This document shows, piece after piece, positions 27,298 through 36,000 of a stretch of DNA of 64,000 bases. The stretch lies in assembly GCF_016862195.1 (NCBI RefSeq), contig NZ_BOMM01000008.1, forward strand, positions 1-64,000, written 5' to 3'. This DNA comes from Paractinoplanes ferrugineus (lineage in GTDB: Bacteria; Actinomycetota; Actinomycetes; Mycobacteriales; Micromonosporaceae). The notes under the pieces were generated by a model. That model saw nothing but the letters and a program-made list of their open reading frames with translations, did not search any database and was not told where the DNA came from. The first letter of the stretch is position 1; each line of letters starts with the position of its first letter. A program made the position numbers and the translations under genes.

Positions 27298-29814
27298 ATG
27301 GCGGGCCGAACTCCTCCGGCGAGCCGGGGCCGCAGCACACCGCGCGGCTCCGCGAGCACGCGTGCCCGCCAACCGGCCCGGCAGCCGGCTCGGCAACCGG
27401 CCCGCAAGAAAGCCCCCGCCCGCCGCCCGTCGGCCAGTCGCGCCCGCCCGTCGATGGGCTCGGCCGTCGCCACCGGGGTCGGCCGCGGCGTCGGCGCCCT
27501 CTGGATGGGCGTGGCGCACAGCGTCGGCTGGGTCGCCCGCGGCGTCGGCAAACAGGCGGCCACCGCCAAGGAGATCGACCCCGAGCACCGCCGCGACGGT
27601 GCCGGGCTGCTCATGCTCGGCCTCGCCATCCTGATCGCGGTCGCGGTCTGGGGCGGCAGCGCGGGTCCCGTCGGCAAATGGCTCGCCGACGCGGTGCGCC
27701 TGTTCTTCGGTGGACTCGCGGTCTTCCTGCCGCTGCTGCTGCTCTACGGCGCGGTGCGGCTGATGCGCCAGCCGGGCGACCCCGAACACCGTGGCCGCAG
27801 CCTGGTCGGCTGGGGCGCGCTCATCGTGGCCACCGCGGCGCTGTTGCACATCGGTCAGCAGCCGGCCGACGACCTTGCCCTGGACCGGGCCGGTGGCCTG
27901 CTCGGCTATGCGGTCGGCGGGGTGCTCCAGAGCGCGGTTACCGCCTGGGTGGCCGTACCCCTGCTGGTCCTGCTCTTCGTCTTCGGTGTTCTGGTGATCA
28001 CGGCGACGCCGATCAACCGGATCCCGGAACGGCTGATGCTGCTTGTCGACGTGCTGGCCGGGCGGCCGACCGAGAGCGCGCCGCTGCCCGAGCTGGACGC
28101 CGACGACCTCGAGCTGGAGGCCGAGGACGAGGAACCGAAGCCCCGCCGCTCGACGCGCCGCCGGCCGGGCTCGCTCGCCGACATCGGCCTGGCCCCCGAG
28201 GAGCCCGCCGAGGACGACGACATCCTGCACGATGTCGTGCCGCTGCCGAAGGTGCCGGCCAGCCGCAAGAAGCCGCCCGCCCCGCCCGAGCACACGCCGG
28301 CCCCACCCACCCGGGCCGAGCAGCTGGAGATCTCCGCGGTGGCCGGCGACTACCGGCTGCCGCCGCCGTCGCTGCTCGCCGAGGGCACCCCGGCGAAGGC
28401 CCGCAGCCGCGCCAACGACGAGATCATGGCCGCCCTCACCGGGGTGTTCGAGCAGTTCAACGTCGATGCCGTGGTCACCGGCTTCACCCGCGGCCCGACC
28501 GTGACGCGCTACGAGGTCGAGGTCGGACCGGGCGTCAAGGTCGAGCGCATCACCCAGCTTTCCCGCAACATCGCGTACGCGGTGAAGTCGCCCGACGTGC
28601 GCATCCTCAGCCCGATTCCGGGCAAGAGCGCGGTCGGCGTGGAGATCCCCAACACCGACCCGGAGAACGTCTCGCTCGGCGACGTGCTTCGCTCGCGGGC
28701 CGCCACCAGTGACCACCACCCGATGGTGGTCGCGCTCGGCAAGGACATCGAGGGCGGCTTCGTCGTGGCCAACCTGGCCAAGATGCCGCACATCCTGATC
28801 GCGGGCGCCACCGGCGCCGGCAAGAGCTCCTGCCTCAACTCGATCCTGGTGTCGTTGCTGACCAGGGCGACACCCGATGAGGTACGCCTTCTGCTGGTCG
28901 ACCCGAAGCGGGTGGAGATGACCGCGTACGAGGGGATCCCGCACCTCGTCACGCCGATCGTCACCAACCCGAAGAAGGCCGCCGACGCGCTCGAGTGGGT
29001 CGTCAGCGAGATGGACATGCGCTACGACGACCTCGCCGCCAACGGGGTCCGGCACGTCGACGACTTCAACCGCAAGGTGCGCAGCGGCGAGATCACGGCG
29101 CCGCCGGGCAGCGAGCGGGAGATGAAGCCGTACCCTTATCTGCTGGTCATCGTCGATGAGCTCGCCGACCTGATGATGGTGGCGCCGCGTGACGTGGAAG
29201 ACTCCGTCGTCCGCATCACCCAGCTCGCCCGCGCCGCCGGCATCCACCTGGTGCTGGCCACCCAGCGTCCGTCGGTCGACGTGGTCACCGGTCTGATCAA
29301 GGCCAATGTGCCGTCCCGCCTGGCGTTCGCGACGTCGTCGCTGGCCGACTCGCGGGTCATCCTCGATCAGCCCGGCGCCGAGAAACTGCTGGGCCGCGGT
29401 GACGGTCTCTTCCTGCCGATGGGTGCCTCCAAGCCGACGCGCATCCAGGGTGCCTGGGTCGACGAGACGGAGATCGCGGCGGTCGTCGAGTTCTGCAAGG
29501 AACAGCGCGAACCGGAGTTCCGTCCGGGTGTCACCGACGCGCCGCCGAGCAAGAAGAAGCAGATCGACGAGGAGATCGGCGACGACCTCGATCTGCTGGT
29601 GCAGGCGATCGAACTGGTGGTGACGAGCCAGTTCGGGTCGACGTCGATGCTGCAGCGCAAACTGCGTGTCGGGTTCGCGAAGGCCGGCCGGCTGATGGAC
29701 CTCATGGAAAACCGTGGGGTCGTCGGGCCGACCGAGGGCAGTAAGGCCCGTGAGGTGCTGATCAAGCCGGACGAGCTGGAAGCCACGCTGGCCGACCTTC
29801 GCGTCGATCCCTGA
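27298..29814 (+). CDS. ftsK: DNA translocase FtsK/SpoIIIE
   Basis: FtsK pumps chromosome termini through the closing septum, and in spore-formers into the spore. The 838-residue protein has a basic Pro/Arg tail, four helices (about 100-260), an acidic linker, the RecA-like motor with Walker A GATGAGKSSC (about 502-511) and Walker B LLVIVDELADL, and the C-terminal gamma winged helix (QFGSTSMLQRKLRVGFAKAGRLM) that reads polar DNA motifs. TACGGT (27285-27290) lies 7 nt before the ATG. The stop abuts the stop of the convergent ALF gene with no spacer. Confidence 0.96.
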   Translation: MAGRTPPASRGRSTPRGSASTRARQPARQPARQPARKKAPARRPSASRARPSMGSAVATGVGRGVGALWMGVAHSVGWVARGVGKQAATAKEIDPEHRRDGAGLLMLGLAILIAVAVWGGSAGPVGKWLADAVRLFFGGLAVFLPLLLLYGAVRLMRQPGDPEHRGRSLVGWGALIVATAALLHIGQQPADDLALDRAGGLLGYAVGGVLQSAVTAWVAVPLLVLLFVFGVLVITATPINRIPERLMLLVDVLAGRPTESAPLPELDADDLELEAEDEEPKPRRSTRRRPGSLADIGLAPEEPAEDDDILHDVVPLPKVPASRKKPPAPPEHTPAPPTRAEQLEISAVAGDYRLPPPSLLAEGTPAKARSRANDEIMAALTGVFEQFNVDAVVTGFTRGPTVTRYEVEVGPGVKVERITQLSRNIAYAVKSPDVRILSPIPGKSAVGVEIPNTDPENVSLGDVLRSRAATSDHHPMVVALGKDIEGGFVVANLAKMPHILIAGATGAGKSSCLNSILVSLLTRATPDEVRLLLVDPKRVEMTAYEGIPHLVTPIVTNPKKAADALEWVVSEMDMRYDDLAANGVRHVDDFNRKVRSGEITAPPGSEREMKPYPYLLVIVDELADLMMVAPRDVEDSVVRITQLARAAGIHLVLATQRPSVDVVTGLIKANVPSRLAFATSSLADSRVILDQPGAEKLLGRGDGLFLPMGASKPTRIQGAWVDETEIAAVVEFCKEQREPEFRPGVTDAPPSKKKQIDEEIGDDLDLLVQAIELVVTSQFGSTSMLQRKLRVGFAKAGRLMDLMENRGVVGPTEGSKAREVLIKPDELEATLADLRVDP

Positions 29815-31707
29815 TCAGCTGAGCGGGCCCACGTTCATCTGGGTGTACCAGCCGGCACTCAGCACGCCGTCCTTGACGTAGACCGTGCCGTCGCCACGCA
29901 GGACGCCGATCCGGTTCGCGTCCAGGGCCAGCTTGACCACATTGGTCTGTTCGTTGGCCCAGGCCGCGTTGAGCGCGCCGTCCTTGACCCAGGCGACGCC
30001 GTCATTGGCCAGCACCCCGATCCGGTCGCCCGCGAGCACCAGCTGCTTGCCGCCGGCGCGCTCGTTGACCCAGCTCGCGCTGAGCGTGCCTTCCTTGACC
30101 CAGGCGATGCCGTCGGTGGCCAGCGCGCCGATCCGGTTGCCGGACAGTGCGAGCTGGGTGACGCCGCTCTTCTCGTTCGCCCAGGCGGTGTTGAGCGCGC
30201 CCTCCTTGACATAGGCGACGCCGCCGGTGGTCAGGACGCCGACCCGGGTGGTGGTCAGGGCGATCTGCTTGATGCCGGTGTGCTGCGTCGACCAGGCGGC
30301 GTTGAGCGCGCCCTCCTTGACCAGGGCGTTGCCCGAAGTGGTCAGGACGCCGATCCGGTCGCCGGCCAGGGCCAGCTGCTTGACGCCGGTGTACTCCTTG
30401 GCCCAGGGGGCGCTGAGGCTGCCGTCCTTGACGTACGCGGTGCCGTCGGCGGTCAGCACGCCGATCCGGTCACCGGCCAGGACGAGCTGCTTGACGCCCG
30501 GGTATTCCTTGGCCCAGCCGCCGGTCGCGGAGACGGAGCCGTCCTTGACGTACGCGGTGCCGTCGGTGTGCAGGACGCCGATCCGGGTGCCGGACAGGGC
30601 CGGTCCCGCCCATGACTTCTTGTCCTTGGCGCGGGCCTCGTCCTGGCCCTTGAGCAGGAACGTCTGCAGTGACAACAGGGTGCCGGTGGTGAGCGCCTGA
30701 TCGGCCGCGGCGACCAGGTCGGGCAGCCAGGAGTCGAGCACGGCCGCGTCGCGGATCGCGGTGACCTGCGCCTTGTAGCCGGCCAGCTCCTTGGCCGCGG
30801 CGGCGGCCTCGTCCTTGCCGTTGGCGGTCGCGCCGCCGGTGAAGATGAAGTCGGACAGCGCCGTCTCGAGGTCGGTGGCGTTCACCGCGGCCTGGGCGGC
30901 CAGCTTCACCTCGGTGCCCTTGGCGTTGTTGAGCACGTGCAGGACGTACTGCCGGTTGGGGGCGTTCACCAGTTCCTCGGTCACCGGCAGCAGCAGGAGC
31001 TGCAGCAGCGACCGCTTGGCCGCGGCGAGCTGCTCGGCCTTGAGCTCGGCGGCCTCCTCGGCGGTGGCGTCCTCGAGCTTCTTCTTGACGTCGAGGTCCT
31101 CGGCGGCCGCGGCGCCGGTGGTCAGGAACGCCGTCCACTCGGTCCGGGTGCCCTTGATCGCCTGCTCGGCGGCGGCCTTGACGAAGCTGCCGGCCTCGGC
31201 GCGCTCCCACACCTCGATGATGAAGTTGAGGTCGGTCAGCTCGATCAGGGCGGTCTCGGCCGGGTCGAGCCCGACGATCACGGCGACCGAGCGGCGCAGC
31301 GCCTTGGCCCGCTCGGCGGCGATCTCGGCCTGCGCGTCGTCGGCGGCGGCGGCGAAGACCCCGGCGGTGATGAACTGGTAGGCGGCCTGCGGGTCGGAGT
31401 CGTCGTACGCGCGCAACGCGGCGCCCTGGACGAAGGTGTCCGGCTTGGCCTGGCGCCACAGCGACAGCACGAACGCCTGGTCGTCGAGCACCAGCATGTC
31501 GATGCCCGGGTTGAGGCCGAGCGCGGCGGCGGCCTTGACCTTGTCCTCGTCGGTGGCGAGGTTCGTCGGGTCGGCCACGATGGACGCGGCGGCCGTGGTG
31601 GCCGGTTCGGCGGCGGCGGCCGGTGCGGCCAGGGCCGTCGACCAGACAGCGGTGGCGGTGACACCGGCAATCAACAGATGCGCGGCGGCCCGCATGTTTT
31701 TCGACAC
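29815..31707 (-). CDS. Secreted ALF-repeat protein with seven 37-residue repeats
   Basis: A 630-residue exported protein. Residues 1-33 are a signal peptide ending in an Ala-rich cleavage region. About 34-370 is helical and alanine-rich with ALF-type units such as FVKAAAEQAIKGTRTEWTAFL. The last ~260 residues are seven consecutive 37-residue repeats of the pattern GDRIGVLTADGTAYVKDG followed by a W-centred half. Seven beta-rich repeats with a conserved W/G pattern suggest a beta-propeller, perhaps a carbohydrate or surface binder; this is an inference. GTG 31707 is supported by GGGGAGA 4 nt upstream; ATG 31695 is the alternative. It faces the toxin operon across a shared promoter region. Confidence 0.82.
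   Translation of the reverse strand: MSKNMRAAAHLLIAGVTATAVWSTALAAPAAAAEPATTAAASIVADPTNLATDEDKVKAAAALGLNPGIDMLVLDDQAFVLSLWRQAKPDTFVQGAALRAYDDSDPQAAYQFITAGVFAAAADDAQAEIAAERAKALRRSVAVIVGLDPAETALIELTDLNFIIEVWERAEAGSFVKAAAEQAIKGTRTEWTAFLTTGAAAAEDLDVKKKLEDATAEEAAELKAEQLAAAKRSLLQLLLLPVTEELVNAPNRQYVLHVLNNAKGTEVKLAAQAAVNATDLETALSDFIFTGGATANGKDEAAAAAKELAGYKAQVTAIRDAAVLDSWLPDLVAAADQALTTGTLLSLQTFLLKGQDEARAKDKKSWAGPALSGTRIGVLHTDGTAYVKDGSVSATGGWAKEYPGVKQLVLAGDRIGVLTADGTAYVKDGSLSAPWAKEYTGVKQLALAGDRIGVLTTSGNALVKEGALNAAWSTQHTGIKQIALTTTRVGVLTTGGVAYVKEGALNTAWANEKSGVTQLALSGNRIGALATDGIAWVKEGTLSASWVNERAGGKQLVLAGDRIGVLANDGVAWVKDGALNAAWANEQTNVVKLALDANRIGVLRGDGTVYVKDGVLSAGWYTQMNVGPLS
29818..30591 (-). repeat. Seven 111-bp tandem repeats
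   Basis: The 3' part of the ALF-protein gene is seven in-frame repeats of about 111 bp. They differ at many third positions and some residues, so they are old enough to have diverged; the last copy is slightly short. Confidence 0.85.
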
Positions 31708-31750
31708 AGTTTCTCCCCGTGAGAATTGCTTCTGTCGAAGCGACGGCAGT

Positions 31751-31837
31751 CAATGAGGGTTATTCAGGGCCGACCTCACGTGGCACGGTGCCGCACGTCA
31801 GCGGCTCGGTCTCCACCGCCCTGAACAATCCTCAATG
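31751..31837. promoter_or_regulatory. Outward-facing repeated motif in the ALF divergent promoter
   Basis: GCCCTGAAYAAYCCTCAWTG reads on the minus strand at 31751-31770 (toward the ALF protein gene) and on the plus strand at 31818-31837 (toward the ALF/toxin operon), three mismatches in twenty. The two copies form an inverted pair 47 bp apart. They are candidates for a shared regulator site or for matched promoter elements. Confidence 0.55.
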
Positions 31838-31992
31838 TAGAGCACGTTTCGCCGTCGTGCTGCACCCCGTCGAGCGGGGCACCATGGCCGCCGACTTCCT
31901 GGTATGAATGTGCGACCACCATTCACGGTCATCGAATCAGCTGCTCTAAATGTGCGCCGTGCCAGGCACGTCGCCGTCTCTCGGGGGAGAGT

Positions 31993-33066
31993 ATGTCTCG
32001 GCTTTCTGCTGCCCTTCTGGTCATTCCCGCGGTCGCGTTGACCCTGTCCGCCGGCACCGCCGCGGTGGCCGCGCCCGCATCGACCGGTGTGTCGTTCGTC
32101 GTCACCGCCGCCACCGATCCGGCCGAGGATCGGTACCGGACGCTGGTGCGCCGGCTCGCCGACAAGGACCCGCGCTGGGAGGTGCGGACAGCCGCGTGGA
32201 ACGCCCTGACCAGTGACGTGCCGAACGCGGTGACGCTGTTCCTGAGCACCGGCGGCGGTTACGAGCTGGCCCGCGCGCGGGCCAGCACCAACGCGTCCCG
32301 CAACGACCTGATCATCTCCCGGGCGATCCTGACGTCCACCCCGGCCACCTCGCCGTACGTGAACATGACCGCCAAGCGTGCGCAGTACGGAACGCTCGAC
32401 GAGAAGGACCGTTACGTGCGCACCGGCCTGGCCGAGGCGCAGGCGCTCGACGCCAAGCACTCGCCCGTCGCGCACGCCGCCGAGCAGGACGCCCTGGATC
32501 GGCAGTACGTCACCGACCTGTCCGAGCACGCGTCCGGCGCGTGGGTGAAGGCGGCCGCCGTCCGGGCCCTCCAGCGCGGCACCAATGACGACATCGCCGA
32601 GTTCTTCAAGTACTCCTGGTCGAGCGCGGCCGCGTGCGACGTGCAGGCGTTCCGGATCAACCTGACCGAGCAGGAGGCGACCTACCGGCACCGCCTCGAC
32701 CAGTTGGTGGTCTCGGCGCAGGCCGCCCAGCAGGCCTACGAGCAGGCGTCGGAGGCGGCCAAGGCGAAAGCGGCCGAGGAGGCCAAGCTGGCCTGGAACA
32801 CCGCCGCCGGGGTGGCCGCGGCGACCCAGGAGACCTGGACGGCCAACCAGAACCTCGCCGCGTCGCAGGCCCAGGCGTGGGCCGCCGTGCACGACTTCGC
32901 GGTCGGTGCGACCACCCGGCAGGACTGGCCGACCATCGCCGGCCAGGCCGCGGGCACCCAGACCTCGTGGAACGACGAGCTGGCCTGGGCGCAGGAACAG
33001 GCGCGGGTGTGGACCGGGCTGGAGCAGTCGGCGCGGGACAGCGCCACCGCGATCCCGACGGTCTGA
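31993..33066 (+). CDS. Secreted ALF-repeat protein upstream of the toxin
   Basis: A 357-residue exported protein. The signal peptide ends near AAVAA (residue 27). Two to three ALF-like units follow (for example WVKAAAVRALQRGTNDDIAEFF, about 175-200), then a long Ala/Gln-rich coiled coil with repeated AxAAxxxW patterns to the end. No catalytic domain is visible. ATG 31993 follows GGGGAGA. The gene lies 11 nt before the toxin gene and shares its repeat family, so it may be a delivery or scaffold partner; that role is inferred from context only. Confidence 0.8.
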   Translation: MSRLSAALLVIPAVALTLSAGTAAVAAPASTGVSFVVTAATDPAEDRYRTLVRRLADKDPRWEVRTAAWNALTSDVPNAVTLFLSTGGGYELARARASTNASRNDLIISRAILTSTPATSPYVNMTAKRAQYGTLDEKDRYVRTGLAEAQALDAKHSPVAHAAEQDALDRQYVTDLSEHASGAWVKAAAVRALQRGTNDDIAEFFKYSWSSAAACDVQAFRINLTEQEATYRHRLDQLVVSAQAAQQAYEQASEAAKAKAAEEAKLAWNTAAGVAAATQETWTANQNLAASQAQAWAAVHDFAVGATTRQDWPTIAGQAAGTQTSWNDELAWAQEQARVWTGLEQSARDSATAIPTV

Positions 33067-33077
33067 GGACGACTTTC

Positions 33078-36000
33078 GTGCTTACAAAAGTCTTCGCCAT
33101 AGTTCTTGCTGCCCTTTTAGCGTCGTTTGTCGCGCCGGCTGAGGCCAAGGCCGCGCCGACGAAGGCCCCGGCGGCGACCGCCGGGGTCACCGAGATCGCC
33201 CCCTTCACCGGCATCGACGAGGACGAGCTCGACCGGATGCTCGTGCAGGATCTCGCCGACTACGACGAGGACGCCGAGGTGCGCGCCGCCGCTCAGGCCG
33301 TGCTCGCCGGCAACGACCCGGTGAAGATCCGGGACTTCCTCGACAACGGCCTGCCGATCTACCGCAAGGCCGCCGACACCCGCAAGAAGGTCGTCGCGGC
33401 CGAGAACAAGGCCCTGGTGCAGGAGTGGGCCGGGAGCGGCGGACCGATCGTGCGCGAGCGCGCGGCCGCGGCCCTGGCCAGCAAGAACGACAACAAGATC
33501 GCCGACTTCGTCACGATCGGGCATGCCGCCGCCGAGGCGGCCGACGCGCAGCAGGTGATCACCGCGGCCGAGCAGGCCAAGACGATCAAGGCGCGGGTCG
33601 AGCAGATCGCCACCCAGGGCGGCTACGAGGTGCACGCGGGCGCGGTGCAGGCCCTGGAGAGCGAGGACCCGGCGGTCATCGCCGAGTTCTACAACACCGG
33701 CTACAAGGAGGCCGGCGCCCGGGACACGGCCGCCCAGCAGGCGATCGAACAGGCCCTCGCGGTCCGCGCGAAGGCTGTCTCGGACCTCGCCGACCTGGCG
33801 CAGAAGGCCACCACGGCGGCCGACGCGCAGAAGCAGATCATCACCTCGAGCGTCTCGGCGACCTCCGAGCTGACCGTCACGGCCAACTCGATGGGCCTGG
33901 TCAACCGATACGCCAAGCAGGCCGACGCGGTCTACGCGGCGGACCTGCCGATCCGCCGGTCGGGCGGCCAGACGCACACCGCCGACCTGACCCGGCTGCG
34001 CTCCGACGCGTGCGCCGAGTCGGCCACCACCGCCCGCCGTGCCGCCCAGGTGACCGCCCACGCCGGGGTCGCCGACACCGCCGCGCGGACGCTGGTCTCG
34101 ACCGGACTGTCCAACGGGGTCGACTGGGCCGAGGTCATGCAGGCCCAGTCCGGGGCTGCCACCGCCGCCATGCAGGCCGCCGAGACCGCGTGCCACGCGG
34201 CCGAGGCCACCGAGGCGGCGGCCAAGACGCTGGATGCCGACCGCAACGCCACCGTCGAGGCGAACAACGCGGTGAAGTACCGCCAGGCCGCCGAGAAGGA
34301 GCAGGCCGCCGCCGAGCGGCTGGCGGTGCAGGCGGAGAAGCTGGCCGTCGCCGCGCAGGCCGCCGAGGCCGACGCGCACAAGCAGCGGCTGCGCGCCGAG
34401 CAGAAGGCGGACGAGGCCAAGGACCACGCGCAGGACGCCGAGGACCACTACTACAACGCCCGCAACTACCGCGACGAGGCGCGCTCGGCCGCCGCGGTAG
34501 CCGTCGAGCAGCAGCTTCGGGCCCGCGACGCCGCCCTCCGGGCGATCGCCCAGCAGGACGTCGCCAAGGCTAAGTACGAAGCCTCGCAACCGCTCTACGC
34601 GGACGCGGTCGCGGCCAACGACCGGTTCGCCAAGAAGGCCGCGGTCGCCCAGGACATCCTGAAGCGCGCCCAGGTCTCCTATCGCAACGCCAAGTCCAAG
34701 GAACTCGAGGCGCAGGCGGCCGAGGCGCGCAAGCTGGCGGTGGAGGTCAACTGCAAGCACCCCGACGCACCCGCCCCGGCCGGCTGCCCCGGTCCGGAGG
34801 AGGAGGCCCAGATCCGGCGGGACGCGGAGCGGCTCGGTTCCGAGGCCACCGCCGCCCGGTCGGCGGCCGACTCGGCGCAGGGTTACGCCGATGACGCCGC
34901 GGCCGCGGTGGAGGCGGCCGGCGAGGCATCGCGACGGGCGGCCGCTGCCGCCGCGGCGGCCGGAGCCGAGGCGCGGGCCGCCGCCGACGAGGCACGGGCG
35001 GCGCACCAGGCCGCGGTGGCCGCCGCCGACGCGGCGAACATCGCCATCGCGGACGCGAAGAAGGCCAACGAGCTGGCTCTCGCGGCGGTCAACACGGCCC
35101 GCAAGGCGATGAACCACGCGGTCGCCGCGAAGGCGGACGCCGAGCTGACCAGCCGCTCCGCCGACGAGTCGGTCCGACAGTCGGGCATCGCCACGTTCCA
35201 GGCGGCGGTCGCGGGACGCGCGGCGCTGAACGCGCGGGTCTCGGCGATCGCGATCGCCGAGCCGGCGGCCACCGCCATCGACGTCTCCTCGGTCTACGCG
35301 GACACCGACAACGACGCCGCGATGGCGTTCTTCATCGCGACCGACGCGCTGTCCATCGGTGCCGAGCAGAGCGCCGCCGCCGAGCGGCACGCCGCCGACG
35401 CGGCCGCCGCCGCGGTGCACGCCGAGGAGCAGGCCACCAAGGCCGAGGCGCAGGTCAAGCCGGCCTTCGTGGCCGCGCAGAAGGCGGCTGCCGCGGCCGA
35501 GCGCGCGGTCAAGGCCAGCAAGGCCGCGATCGCCGCCGCCGACGGGGCGCGCAAGGAAGCCCAGGCCGCCGCGGCGGCCGCCCAGGAAGCCGCGCAGTGG
35601 GACCAGAAGGCGGCCTACTACGCGGCCGCCGCGGACCAGATGGCGTCGCAGGCCAACTACGACGCCGGCACCGCGCGGCAGGCCTACAACTCGGCGAAGG
35701 CCTACTCCACGCAGGCGCAGAACGCCGCGACCAACGCCGGCAAGTACGCGGACACGACCGAGTTGATGGGCACCAGCGCCATCAACATGGCCAACGCCAT
35801 CCACAACGTCGCCAAGGAGATCGGCCGGCTGCCGAAGAACCTGCAGGAGGCGATGTGGGAGGCCTACAACGCCGAGCAGCAGGCGCGCGAGACGGAGTGG
35901 CAGCGCTGGCTCAAGACGCAGAGCGACAAGGCGCTCAGCAAGCTGCCGTGGGGCGGTGACATCGCCAAGGGCGCGATGGAGACGTTCCTCGACAACGTCA

